Positions 1 through 7,367 of a stretch of 64,000 nt of DNA are shown in pieces. The notes under the pieces are model-generated. The model was not told the origin of the DNA. It searched no databases and was given only the letters and a program-made list of their open reading frames with translations. Origin of the DNA: an uncultured Clostridia bacterium (GTDB lineage: Bacteria; Bacillota; Clostridia; Oscillospirales; Ruminococcaceae); assembly GCA_947623585.1 (NCBI GenBank), contig CANQHA010000005.1, forward strand, positions 1 to 64,000, written 5' to 3'. Position numbers and translations under genes: made by a program. Numbering within the stretch: position 1 is the first letter of the stretch; each line of letters starts with the position of its first letter.

Positions 1-555
1 AACGTGGAGTTTGCCAGACTTTCGGACGACGGCAGTATCTGCGGGTTGACCGCTTACGCCGATACGGAATACAAGGCTGACGGCAAGATTCTTCCGCTTC
101 GACAGAACGAAGTCATACTCGACGAGAGCTTTATGCAATCGGGCATGGTCGGAAAACTTTGCGAAAAGCGCAGATTCACCCTCGCGCATGAGTGCGCTCA
201 TCAAATTCTCTTTCGGTATGTGAGCGACAGTGAAAAGCAGTCGTTTCGCAAGATGTACTCTGAGCGCAGGACATATTCACTCCGCGATCTCAAAGATAAA
301 GAAGATTCAAACGAACGTCAGGCAAATATACTTGCTGCCGCGATAATAATGCCGCGCAGGGAAATAAACTTTGCCATGCAGAAATATGCAGGAGGCAGGA
401 AGTTGGTCAGCTATGACGGTTGGTTCGGGATTGGAGATTATAAAATCATCTGCAAGCTTGCAGAGAATCTCGGTGTATCTAAGAAAGCGTTGATAATAAG
501 GCTCAACAACTTGGGGTATGTTCGCGATGATTATATTAAGGAGGCGGCGGCATGA
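1..555 (+). CDS. ImmA/IrrE family metallo-endopeptidase (5' partial)
   Basis: The frame is open to base 1, so the N-terminus is cut by the window edge; the GTG at 4 is only the first possible start in view. Counted from that GTG, residues 62-66 are HECAH, the HExxH zinc-binding site of the ImmA/IrrE (COG2856) peptidases. In known elements these enzymes cleave an ImmR-type repressor so that the element can excise. The family-typical segment around AAAIIMPR (residues 111-118) supports the call. The stop overlaps the next ATG (ATGA at 552-555), so the two genes are probably co-translated. No ImmR-like repressor is visible; it would have to lie upstream. Confidence 0.85.
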   Translation, partial: NVEFARLSDDGSICGLTAYADTEYKADGKILPLRQNEVILDESFMQSGMVGKLCEKRRFTLAHECAHQILFRYVSDSEKQSFRKMYSERRTYSLRDLKDKEDSNERQANILAAAIIMPRREINFAMQKYAGGRKLVSYDGWFGIGDYKIICKLAENLGVSKKALIIRLNNLGYVRDDYIKEAAA

Positions 556-782
556 GCAGATACTGTAAGAGCAATGAGCCGTCCGCCGAGATGCTCATAA
601 AAATGATTCGCGCAAAAGACGAAACCTCCAATATGGAAAAGCGAACAGTCAGATGTCCGTACTGTCAGCACAGCGCACTAATCGTCTATGCGGACGCAAG
701 AGGTCATGTGCAGACAAAGTGCAAGAACTGCGGACATGAGGTTTTGTTTGATGTTGTAAGCATGAGGAGAATCAAAAGATAA
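552..782 (+). CDS. small zinc-ribbon protein of the integrative element
   Basis: A 76-aa protein whose second half has two CxxC knuckles (CPYC near residue 35 and CKNC near residue 57) about 20 residues apart, the pattern of a rubredoxin-like zinc ribbon. The rest is basic and has no membrane segment. Its start overlaps the stop of the ImmA/IrrE gene. Zinc ribbons of this size are common in conjugative and integrative elements and may bind nucleic acid or a partner protein, but the specific function is unknown. It could equally be a structural accessory of the peptidase next to it. Confidence 0.65.
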   Translation: MSRYCKSNEPSAEMLIKMIRAKDETSNMEKRTVRCPYCQHSALIVYADARGHVQTKCKNCGHEVLFDVVSMRRIKR

Positions 783-1000
783 CGGTTATCACTCCGCAAG
801 GAGATAACAAATAAAATTTAATAAGCTGTACTGTGGAGCCGCAAATGCAAGCGGTTTGTTCCCAATCGGACTTCCTCTTGGGCAAAACCTGCTTGCATGG
901 ACGCGATGTCTTCCCAAAGTCGCACGAACTGGGTATTCCCCGAAAGGGAATGCCTGTCCTCGACTTGGGTACATCGGTTCAGCGGCTTTGAGTATAAGAT
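783..1000. other. non-coding leader region upstream of the sigma-like gene
   Basis: No gene is supported here. An imperfect inverted repeat runs from GCAAGCGGTTTGTT near 850 to GGGCAAAACCTGCTTGC near 880-896. The same layout, a GGTTTTGTT left arm and an ACAAAACC right arm, recurs near 1893-1955 and 13096-13164, so this may be a structured repeat or RNA leader. Confidence 0.35.
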
Positions 1001-1040
1001 AGTCCTTTTCGCTGTTTCATGGCAGCGGAAAGGACTTTTT
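1001..1040 (+). promoter_or_regulatory. terminator-like hairpin directly before the sigma-like gene
   Basis: Bases 1001-1014 (AGTCCTTTTCGCTG) pair with 1023-1036 (CAGCGGAAAGGACT) with one wobble, around an 8-nt loop. A T-run then leads straight into the ATG at 1041. The right arm contains the GGAAAGGA that would be the ribosome binding site. The hairpin can therefore act as an intrinsic terminator/attenuator, or mask the ribosome binding site, just before translation starts. Confidence 0.65.
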
Positions 1041-1499
1041 ATGAAAACACCAAAAGATTTCGACTACGACCTTTGGACAACGGAGGACGGAAAAAACATG
1101 GTTCGTATCAAAGCGACCGGCGAGGTAACGGAGGTCAACTCTAAGGTTATGAGGTTGCTTCGTGCCGAGGAAAAAAGGCACAGACGTGAAATGGAGGGCG
1201 TTCCGATTTCGGGAAGCAAGACAGAAAAGACAACGCTTTTATCTTTAGACATTCTTAGTTTGGATAATTTCAGCGAGAATGAAAACTGCCCTTCGTGGTT
1301 AGTTGACAACGCTTCGAATCCCGAACTAATTGTGCCGTTAATAATCCTGAAAAGGGAATTAGTTGAAAGATTATCCTCTGTTCAGCGCGATGTCTACCAG
1401 AAATGTATTTGTGAAGGATTGAGCTTGCGAGAGTATGCTCGACAACGGGACATAAATGCAGCGGTAGAAGCAAGCAGGGAATACAGAAGAAATTTCTAA
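1041..1499 (+). CDS. sigma-70 region-4-like protein of the element, apparent frameshift at the C-terminus
   Basis: Start chosen at ATG 1041, preceded by GGAAAGGA; the same frame is open further upstream but that stretch looks like leader RNA. The N-terminus (KTPKDFDYDLWTTEDGK) matches my recollection of a protein family common in Firmicutes integrative elements that ends in a sigma-70 region-4-like helix-turn-helix. Here the HTH region begins (LSLREYARQRDIN) but the frame then ends at 1499. In the -1 frame the DNA continues as KQGIQKKFLKILTDED and stops at 1522, which is what the end of such an HTH should look like. A one-base frameshift around 1460-1475 is therefore likely. Probably an element-encoded transcription regulator; function not certain. 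Confidence 0.6.
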   Translation: MKTPKDFDYDLWTTEDGKNMVRIKATGEVTEVNSKVMRLLRAEEKRHRREMEGVPISGSKTEKTTLLSLDILSLDNFSENENCPSWLVDNASNPELIVPLIILKRELVERLSSVQRDVYQKCICEGLSLREYARQRDINAAVEASREYRRNF

Positions 1500-2091
1500 A
1501 AATATTAACTGATGAAGATTGAAAAGTAAAAATTCACAAAAAATTTACAATTTCATATATGGTCATTTGCCCAAAAAATGTCCGTTGTAAAGTGAGTGTA
1601 AAAAATAATTACTTTCTCGCCTGCATCTTGAAAACCGAATAGTACAGTGCTGTGAAACTTTCCGTTTTTGTCGGAGCGACTTGTTTTCTGCCGCCATGAC
1701 CTCAAACTTTTTTGAGCGAGCGATCAACAGAGAAACTCAAAAAGCGCGTGGTGCGCTTTCTCGCCAAGATGATGAAAACTATAATAATGATACTTCCGTA
1801 TGCGGCTTGAGGAGTACCCTCAAGGGGTGAGATTCCCATGATGTTCTTGCCACGAACAATTCACAGCATTCCCTATTCGGCAGGAATAAAAGCGGTTTTG
1901 TTGCCGTTCGACCGTCCACAGGACGCTCTCACAGACAAAACCCCGCGTTTATGCTTGCAGCAAATATGTCGGAAACAGAAAACACACAAACAATCATGGG
2001 CGGCAAACTGTAACTTGCCGCCCTTTTATACGAATAAAAACGACTGTAATATGCGCGTCAGCACAAGACGTGCAAGATTGGAGGAAACAAA
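1500..2091. other. non-coding stretch within the element
   Basis: No convincing gene. It is AT-rich up to about 1800. It contains a GGTTTTGTT...GACAAAACCCCGCG inverted motif at about 1893-1955 that also occurs near 13096-13164, and a clear terminator hairpin at 1998-2027. The 85-codon open frame across 1838-2095 lacks a ribosome binding site and protein-like composition. Confidence 0.4.
1998..2027 (+). terminator. intrinsic terminator or attenuator upstream of the small TTG gene
   Basis: GGGCGGCAA (1998-2006) pairs perfectly with TTGCCGCCC (2015-2023), with an 8-nt loop, followed by TTTT. It lies 65 bases before the start of the 47-aa TnpW-like gene, so it could attenuate read-through into the recombinase module. 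Confidence 0.75.
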
Positions 2092-2235
2092 TTGAAAGAA
2101 GATAAAAGAAACTCAAAAGTAAAAATTTACGGCGATGAGTTCTTCGCCGAGAACGGCAAGGACATCAAGGAAATTTTGAAAGACTTGATCAAAAGAGAAG
2201 CGCAGAATGTCAAAATATCTAAGCCTGCGGCTTGA
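2092..2235 (+). CDS. 47-aa TnpW-like small protein
   Basis: A short TTG-start gene with a strong ribosome binding site (GGAGG seven bases upstream). The protein is charged and lysine-rich; the middle reads KVKIYGDEFF and the end KEILKDLIKREA. This resembles the short TnpW-type proteins often encoded just upstream of large serine recombinases, which also end in a helix of the type LRLIEREV. The assignment comes from position, length and this C-terminal helix only. The role of these proteins is not established. The -35 box of the recombinase promoter (2232-2237) overlaps its stop codon. Confidence 0.6.
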   Translation: MKEDKRNSKVKIYGDEFFAENGKDIKEILKDLIKREAQNVKISKPAA

Positions 2236-2279
2236 CTGAGTGCTGCACCTATGTTATAATAAAACCAACATGGGTGCAG
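2232..2279 (+). promoter_or_regulatory. recombinase promoter embedded in a palindrome
   Basis: TTGACT (2232-2237) and TATAAT (2255-2260) are 17 bp apart, a near-consensus sigma-A promoter. A 13-bp inverted repeat, CTGCACCTATGTT (2243-2255) and AACATGGGTGCAG (2267-2279), brackets the -10 box with one wobble mismatch. This looks like an operator at which a repressor would block transcription of the recombinase, or a hairpin at the 5' end of its mRNA. Confidence 0.75.
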
Positions 2280-2312
2280 AATTTAAATTGTCTTGTTTTA
2301 GGAGGTAACAAA

Positions 2313-3926
2313 ATGACAAATTCTGCAACAAATGTAAGGGCAGCTCTTTATTTAAGGCTTTCAAGAGATGACGACCTTGCCGGCGACAGCTCAAGCATAC
2401 TGACGCAAAGACAGATGCTTCAAAGATACGTAAAAGACAACAATTTCTCTGTGGTTGACGAGTATGTTGACGATGGATACAGCGGAACAAACTTCAACCG
2501 TCCGAGCTTTCAGCGAATGATTTCCGACATCGACGACGGCAAGGTAAACTGTGTGATTGTAAAGGATATGTCCCGCCTCGGCAGGAATTATCTGGAAGTC
2601 GGCAAATACACCGAAATGTATTTTCCTGCAAATGACGTCAGATTCATCGCAATCAACAACGGCATCGACAGCGCAACACAGCAGGATAACGACTTCACTC
2701 CGTTTTTGAACATCATCAATGAGTGGTACGCCAAGGATACCTCAAAGAAAATCAAAGCAGCTTTGAGGACGAAATTTCAAGAGGGCGTGAGCTTTTGCAC
2801 ATATGCTCCGTTTGGATACAAAAAAGACCCGAACGACCACACGAAGCTCATCATAGACGAGGAAACCGCGCCGATTATCCGTCATATCTTCGACCTTGCC
2901 TTGCAGGGATACGGAGCAGGAAAAATTGTTAAGACCTTGATTGCCGAGCAAATTCCCACTCCGTCATGGTTCAATTATTCCAGATACGGAACCTTCGCTC
3001 AATTTTACAGGGAATCCGAGGACAGAAAATGTATCTGGACGCACGCGCAGATGAAATCAATACTTAAAAATGAGGTATACATCGGCACTATGGTCCACAA
3101 CAAGCAGTCCACGATTTCTTTTAAAAACAAAAAGAAAAAGTGCAAGGGAGCTTCCGAATGGATAAAGGTCGAGAATACGCATGAGCCTATCATTTCCCGC
3201 GATGACTTTTGCAAGGTGCAGGAGATGATTAAATCCAGACGAAAGACTACTGAAAGCGGAGAGCAGCAAATGTTCGCCGGCTTGATAAAGTGTGCAGATT
3301 GCGGCTTAGCTTTAAAGTATGCAACTGTCAAAAAGAAAGACGGCGTTCGGAGATATTTTAACTGCTCGACTTACTCGCAGTACGGCAAAGAGAGTTGCTC
3401 CATACACTACATCAATTACAGTAAACTTTATGACTACGTTCTTTCAAGGTTGCAGCACTGGTCGAAGCTGTGCGAAGCCGACGAGCAGGAGATGCTCAAG
3501 TATCTTATAAAAGACGGCGAAAAGAACTCTGCGGATTCATATGCCGAAAGGGAACTGAAAAACGCGCAAAAACGACTGAAAGAGTTGGACGGCTTATTAG
3601 CGAAGCTCTATGAGGACAGGCCTTCCGAGAGAATTACGGAGCGAAACTTTGACAGCCTTTGCACCAAATTTCAGACCGAGCAGGAACAGCTTGATAAAAG
3701 AATCATCGAGCTGACAGCAGAGGTCAACGCAAAAGCCGACAGGCAGCAGAACGTCAGGAATTGGGTTGAAACTATCAAGAAATACTCCGACCCAAAGGAA
3801 CTGACCGCTGAAATGCTGAACGCTTTGATTGAGAAGATCGCCGTTCATAACGCCGAAACGCTCGAAAACGGCGAAAAGCGCCAGAAAGTAGACATCTATT
3901 ACAGGTTTATAGGAAAAATCGATTGA
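2313..3926 (+). CDS. large serine recombinase
   Basis: A 537-aa site-specific recombinase that should catalyse integration and excision of the element. Start at ATG 2313 behind GGAGGT. The N-terminal resolvase domain begins AALYLRLSRDD, with Ser17 as presumed nucleophile, and includes the conserved VKDMSRLGRN segment. A recombinase domain follows (APFGYKKDP...; about residues 170-300), then a zinc ribbon (CADCG ... FNCSTY...SCSIHY; about 330-370) and a coiled coil (about 410-480). This is the full architecture of large serine integrases of the TnpX/Tn4451 and phiC31 type, and the length is normal. It is the last gene before the element's right boundary, where such integrases usually lie. Confidence 0.95.
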   Translation: MTNSATNVRAALYLRLSRDDDLAGDSSSILTQRQMLQRYVKDNNFSVVDEYVDDGYSGTNFNRPSFQRMISDIDDGKVNCVIVKDMSRLGRNYLEVGKYTEMYFPANDVRFIAINNGIDSATQQDNDFTPFLNIINEWYAKDTSKKIKAALRTKFQEGVSFCTYAPFGYKKDPNDHTKLIIDEETAPIIRHIFDLALQGYGAGKIVKTLIAEQIPTPSWFNYSRYGTFAQFYRESEDRKCIWTHAQMKSILKNEVYIGTMVHNKQSTISFKNKKKKCKGASEWIKVENTHEPIISRDDFCKVQEMIKSRRKTTESGEQQMFAGLIKCADCGLALKYATVKKKDGVRRYFNCSTYSQYGKESCSIHYINYSKLYDYVLSRLQHWSKLCEADEQEMLKYLIKDGEKNSADSYAERELKNAQKRLKELDGLLAKLYEDRPSERITERNFDSLCTKFQTEQEQLDKRIIELTAEVNAKADRQQNVRNWVETIKKYSDPKELTAEMLNALIEKIAVHNAETLENGEKRQKVDIYYRFIGKID

Positions 3927-3951
3927 GATTAAAAAATCGTCACCATAATGA

Positions 3952-4407
3952 AAGGAAGCAGGCGCGGGCTTTCCCGACATAAATACTTTAGAGCCTCTTG
4001 CCGAGGCGCTCGGTATAAGCGTGGTCGAGCTTATTCGCTCGGAGAGAATTGAGGGAGATATCAGCGAGGAGGCCGCCGAAAAGGCGCTTTCATACACTAT
4101 TGAGCTTGCGAATTTAAAGCGCGACAGGCGAGAATTCATTATAGCCGCCGTGGCGCTGTCTTTCATCGGGTTAATGCTCATCGCGCTCGCGGTGTTTATG
4201 CCGTCCGCCCCGACCGTTTGGACCATACCGTTTATATTTTGCACGGCTTCGGGGCTCGGCTGCCTGTTTTATGCCGTTCATAAGCGCCGCACGGGGCTTC
4301 CGTCGGCGCTGTGGTTCACAGCGGCGGGAGTGCTTCTGACGGTGCCGACAGTGCAGCTTATCATGCTTGCCGCGCTGTGCATTTTAATTAAGGAGATGAG
4401 CTTATGA
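3952..4407 (+). pseudogene. 3' remnant of an XRE-family HTH membrane regulator, split by the element
   Basis: Immediately after in-frame stops at 3946-3951 the frame reads GAGFPDINTLEPLAEALGIS, the standard end of a Cro/CI-type HTH domain (normally preceded by VSKWER), followed by VVELIRSER and a linker. Two to four hydrophobic segments follow between 4135 and 4395. The first two-thirds of the HTH are missing, replaced by the integrative element. A GTG at 4021 could still allow a truncated membrane protein to be made, but without a DNA-binding domain. The stop overlaps the next start (ATGA at 4404). Confidence 0.8.
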
Positions 4408-4895
4408 AGAAAGCGGCGGCGATTTTGCTTATCTGCCTGCTTGCAACGGTTTTGACGGCTTGCCGAAAGGACAATATCTCCACGGTTTTAGGCATAGACG
4501 TGCGCTCGGCAGAGGTGATCTCAGATACCGACACTCACGGCTGGCTCGGCGACGGCGAACGTTTTTTGGCGCTGAAATTTTCAAGCTCCGACGCTGAAGA
4601 AAAAATTTCCGAGTCGCCCGACTGGCGGCCTCTTCCGGCGAGCGAGGGCGTTATCGCGGCCGTCTGGGGGATAGAGTATGAAAAAGACGGCGAAAAATTC
4701 GGCGTGGGACCGTTCACCTCGGCAAAGATCCCGAGGGTCGAAAACGGCTGGTACTGCTATTTTGACCGCAGCCCCGAAGGTCACGCCCTCGGCGGCGACC
4801 CACGCTCCGACGGCTTTACGCCGCCGCTGAATTTCACCTTTGCGGTCTACGATTCCGATGAGGATATCCTCTATTACGTCGAGAGCGACAGCTAA
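4404..4895 (+). CDS. predicted lipoprotein of unknown function
   Basis: A 163-aa protein with a lipoprotein signal: a Lys-Lys N-terminus, a hydrophobic stretch and the lipobox LTAC with Cys20 as lipidation site. The mature part is acidic with no domain I recognise. The GGAG at about 4390 and the four-base overlap with the regulator remnant suggest the two formed an operon in which a membrane-anchored XRE regulator sat next to its surface partner. It ends at a bidirectional terminator facing the minus-strand genes. Conserved hypothetical. Confidence 0.7.
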   Translation: MKKAAAILLICLLATVLTACRKDNISTVLGIDVRSAEVISDTDTHGWLGDGERFLALKFSSSDAEEKISESPDWRPLPASEGVIAAVWGIEYEKDGEKFGVGPFTSAKIPRVENGWYCYFDRSPEGHALGGDPRSDGFTPPLNFTFAVYDSDEDILYYVESDS

Positions 4896-4922
4896 AAAAT
4901 CCCCCCAAAAGAGGGGACTTTT
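4894..4922. terminator. bidirectional terminator between convergent genes
   Basis: TCCCC at 4900-4904 pairs with GGGGA at 4913-4917, flanked by A6 on the left and a T-rich run on the right. On the minus strand the hairpin is followed by six T residues. It lies exactly between the stop of the plus-strand lipoprotein and the stop of the minus-strand gene. Confidence 0.75.
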
Positions 4923-5311
4923 CATCGCACGGCTTCCACCGAATACTTCACATAATCAAGGTCGTCCGCGAGCTTTTCGATGAGATAGGTCTTACCGTCG
5001 GCGGTAACGGCTATAATATCGCCCCGACCGTCGGGCGACGTCGTCTCATATTTTTTTGAGATCGCATAAAAATTTTCGACGTCCGAAAAATCCCCCCGCG
5101 AGAGCAGCACATAAGAGCTGTCCGAGGTCTTATACATCACCGCGGTGCGCCAAACGAGCGGGAACTCAAAGTCTTTATCGTCAACGGTCATCGTCACCGA
5201 ATCCGCCGCCCCGAAAGTCGTTTTTAGCCACGCCTTTGAGACAAACTGCGCGCCTATCGATATCGCAAGGGCGAGCGCCAGCGCCGCGCAGAGGATCGCA
5301 GATTTTTTCAT
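4922..5311 (-). CDS. hypothetical exported/membrane-anchored protein
   Basis: The 129-aa protein starts at the ATG at 5311, behind AGGAG and four bases after the stop of the upstream lipoprotein; a longer frame exists but would overlap that gene heavily. The N-terminus (MKKSAILCAALALALAISIG) is a signal peptide or single membrane anchor without a lipobox cysteine. The mature part is a short alpha/beta-looking domain with no family I recognise. The tight coupling to the lipoprotein at 5316-5813 suggests they work together at the cell surface. Confidence 0.65.
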   Translation of the reverse strand: MKKSAILCAALALALAISIGAQFVSKAWLKTTFGAADSVTMTVDDKDFEFPLVWRTAVMYKTSDSSYVLLSRGDFSDVENFYAISKKYETTSPDGRGDIIAVTADGKTYLIEKLADDLDYVKYSVEAVR

Positions 5312-5315
5312 GCCG

Positions 5316-5813
5316 TCACTCCTTTTCAATGTTAATGGTGTTAATGATATTATATGCCATGGCGAGATCGTTTTCGTCAAGGTCGAAGAATATGCACATC
5401 TCGGGAAGATCCTCAAAAACCGCGTATTCGGGCAGCCCGTCGGCGCTGATCATTCTGAGGCTATACCCCTTTGAGGTCACGAGCTTTTCCTCTGTGATGT
5501 CTTTTTCCGACGTTTCCCCAAGGCTGTCGATATAGCTTTCCGCGTGGCCGTTTGCGGCTACGGCTATAAAAAGCCTGCCGTCGTACATTTCTTTCTGCTC
5601 GGGGATATCTCCGTCAAAAAGCTGTATGCCCTGATGCTGAAGCTCGAAAACCCCGTTTGAGCGCACCGCTCGGTAATTCCAGCCCTCGGGCATATGCAGG
5701 CTGATTTTAACGCCGTCAAATTCCTCGGCGATGTCCGTTCCCGCATAGACTTTTTCGCCGCAGGCGGTGAGCAAGAACATCGCGGAAATGACAAGCGCGA
5801 TGATTTTTTTCAT
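5316..5813 (-). CDS. predicted lipoprotein of unknown function
   Basis: A 165-aa protein with a clear lipoprotein signal peptide (MKKIIALVISAMFLLTAC) whose lipobox Cys is residue 18. The mature part is mixed alpha/beta with segments such as LHMPEGW and ISADGLPEYAVFE, similar in style to small surface lipoproteins with a PsbP/DUF-like fold, but I cannot name a family. First gene of a two-gene minus-strand unit with the 4922-5311 gene. The upstream hairpin at 5832-5873 separates it from the isomerase gene. Confidence 0.7.
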   Translation of the reverse strand: MKKIIALVISAMFLLTACGEKVYAGTDIAEEFDGVKISLHMPEGWNYRAVRSNGVFELQHQGIQLFDGDIPEQKEMYDGRLFIAVAANGHAESYIDSLGETSEKDITEEKLVTSKGYSLRMISADGLPEYAVFEDLPEMCIFFDLDENDLAMAYNIINTINIEKE

Positions 5814-5831
5814 AATTTCTCCTTCAAACCG

Positions 5832-5873
5832 AAACTACCCCCGCCCCGAAATTCATCGGGGGGGGGGTAGTTT
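5832..5873. terminator. hairpin between isomerase gene and lipoprotein unit
   Basis: AACTACCCCC (5833-5842) pairs perfectly with GGGGGTAGTT (5863-5872). It lies just downstream of the stop of the minus-strand isomerase gene and just upstream of the minus-strand lipoprotein gene. The stem fits a transcription terminator, although the T-run on the minus strand is short. Confidence 0.6.
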
Positions 5874-5888
5874 TAATCGGGTAAAATT

Positions 5889-7367
5889 TTATTTGCCGAA
5901 CGGATTCTCGCCTTTATAGAGAACTCCGGCGGGCTGATTGTAAGCGATATCCTTTACGCCGAGGAACTTAAAGACCTCGAACATCGCCTTGCCGCAGTGC
6001 GCAAAGGCGACCGCGCCGTGGTGAGGATATCTCTTCTTGATGAGAACGTGGCGATAGAATCTGCCCATCTCGGGGATAGCGAAGATTCCGATTCCGCCGA
6101 ACGAGCGGGTCGCGACGGGAAGAACTTCGCCCTCGGCGATGTAGGAGCGGAGGTTGCCCTCGGAATCGCACTGGAGGCGATAGAAGGTGATCTCGGAGGG
6201 AGCAATGTCGCCCTCAAGAGTGCCTCTGGTGAAGTCAGGCTCGGAACCGGCGGGTTCAAGAAGCCTGTGCTGAATGAGCTGATACTTGACCGCCCTTGTG
6301 TCGCACATCTTGCACTCGGGGGTGTTTCCGCAGTGGAAGCCCATGAAGGTGTCGGTCAGCTTGTAATCGAACTTGCCCTTGATGTCTTCGTCATAAATGT
6401 AGCGCGGTACGGAGTTGTTGATATCCAGAAGCGTAACGGCGTCGCCGGTGATGCAGGCTCCGATATATTCGGAAAGAGCGCCGTAGATATCGACCTCGCA
6501 GGATACCGGGATTCCGCGGCTTGCAAGGCGTGAGTTGACGTAGCAGGGCTCAAAGCCGAACTGCTCGGGGAAAGCGGGCCAGCACTTGTCGGCGAAAGCG
6601 ACATATTTGCGGGCGCCCTTGTGAGCCTCGGCCCAGTCAAGAAGAGTAAGCTCGAACTGCGCCATTCTCTCCAAAAGCTCGGGATAATATCTTCCCTCGC
6701 CCATTTCCTTTGCCATGTCGGCGCAGACTTCCTTGATCCTCGGGTCGCCGGCATGAGCCTTGTAGGAGACCAAAAGGTCAAGCTCCGAGTTTTCCTCGAT
6801 CTCGACGCCGAGCTCGTAAAGTCCCTTGATAGGAGCGTTGCAAGCGAAGAAGTCCTGCGGTCTCGGGCCGAAAGTGATGATCTTGAGGTTCTTGACGCCG
6901 ATGACAGCGCGGGCGATGGGTACGAACTCTTTGATCATTTCGGCGCACTCCTCGGCGGTGCCGACGGGGTAGTCGGGTATGTAGGCGTTCAGATGGCGCA
7001 TACCGAGGTTGTAAGAGCAGTTGAGCATTCCGCAGTAAGCGTCGCCGCGGCCGTTGATCATGTCGCCGTCGCCCTCAGCGGCCGCGACATACATAACAGG
7101 TCCGTCAAAGTGTTTGCAGATGAGAGTTTCGGGGGTCTCGGGCCCGAAGTTTCCGAGGAAAACGACGAGGGCGTTGCAGCCATTTGCGGTAACGTCGGCG
7201 ACGGCTTTAAGCGCGTCTTTTTCGTTTTCAACGGTGGTCTTGCAGTTGTAAATTCCCTCGCCGTATGCCTTGACAATGGCTTCGCGGCGGGCGGTCGAGA
7301 GGGCTATCGGGAAGCAGTCTCTCGATACTGCGATAATGCCGAGTTTTACTTCAGGAATGTTTGCCAT
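5889..7367 (-). CDS. L-fucose/L-arabinose isomerase family protein
   Basis: A 492-aa protein of the COG2407 family (L-fucose/L-arabinose isomerases and relatives), which interconvert aldose and ketose sugars with a divalent metal. Start at ATG 7367 with GGAGGT just upstream; an ATG at 7382 would lie upstream of that ribosome binding site. The N-terminal Rossmann-like half contains VSRDCFPIALSTARRE; the C-terminal half contains FHCGNTPECKMCDTRAV and a family-typical end with HCGKAMFEVFK. No transporter, kinase or regulator gene for a sugar pathway is adjacent, so the substrate cannot be told from context. It has its own promoter. Confidence 0.8.
   Translation of the reverse strand: MANIPEVKLGIIAVSRDCFPIALSTARREAIVKAYGEGIYNCKTTVENEKDALKAVADVTANGCNALVVFLGNFGPETPETLICKHFDGPVMYVAAAEGDGDMINGRGDAYCGMLNCSYNLGMRHLNAYIPDYPVGTAEECAEMIKEFVPIARAVIGVKNLKIITFGPRPQDFFACNAPIKGLYELGVEIEENSELDLLVSYKAHAGDPRIKEVCADMAKEMGEGRYYPELLERMAQFELTLLDWAEAHKGARKYVAFADKCWPAFPEQFGFEPCYVNSRLASRGIPVSCEVDIYGALSEYIGACITGDAVTLLDINNSVPRYIYDEDIKGKFDYKLTDTFMGFHCGNTPECKMCDTRAVKYQLIQHRLLEPAGSEPDFTRGTLEGDIAPSEITFYRLQCDSEGNLRSYIAEGEVLPVATRSFGGIGIFAIPEMGRFYRHVLIKKRYPHHGAVAFAHCGKAMFEVFKFLGVKDIAYNQPAGVLYKGENPFGK

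Larger units (their letters stand above)
1..3951 (+). mobile_element. right end of an integrative element with serine recombinase
   Basis: This block has typical cargo of a Firmicutes integrative or mobilizable element: ImmA/IrrE peptidase, zinc-ribbon protein, sigma-region-4-like protein, a short TnpW-like protein and a large serine recombinase as last gene. The DNA is visibly more AT-rich than what follows. The recombinase stops at 3926, and an XRE regulator frame begins immediately after in-frame stops at 3946-3951, so the right attachment junction should lie close to 3951-3965. The left end is outside the window. The exact crossover dinucleotide cannot be read without the left junction or an empty site. 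Confidence 0.8.

Noticed and set aside
897-1040. N-terminal extension of the sigma-like gene
   Set aside because: The stretch overlaps structured leader DNA and the terminator-like hairpin; ATG 1041 has a ribosome binding site and starts the recognised family sequence.
1838-2095. 85-codon open frame in the mobile element
   Set aside because: No ribosome binding site, odd composition, crosses the hairpin at 1998-2027 and the leader of the real TTG gene.
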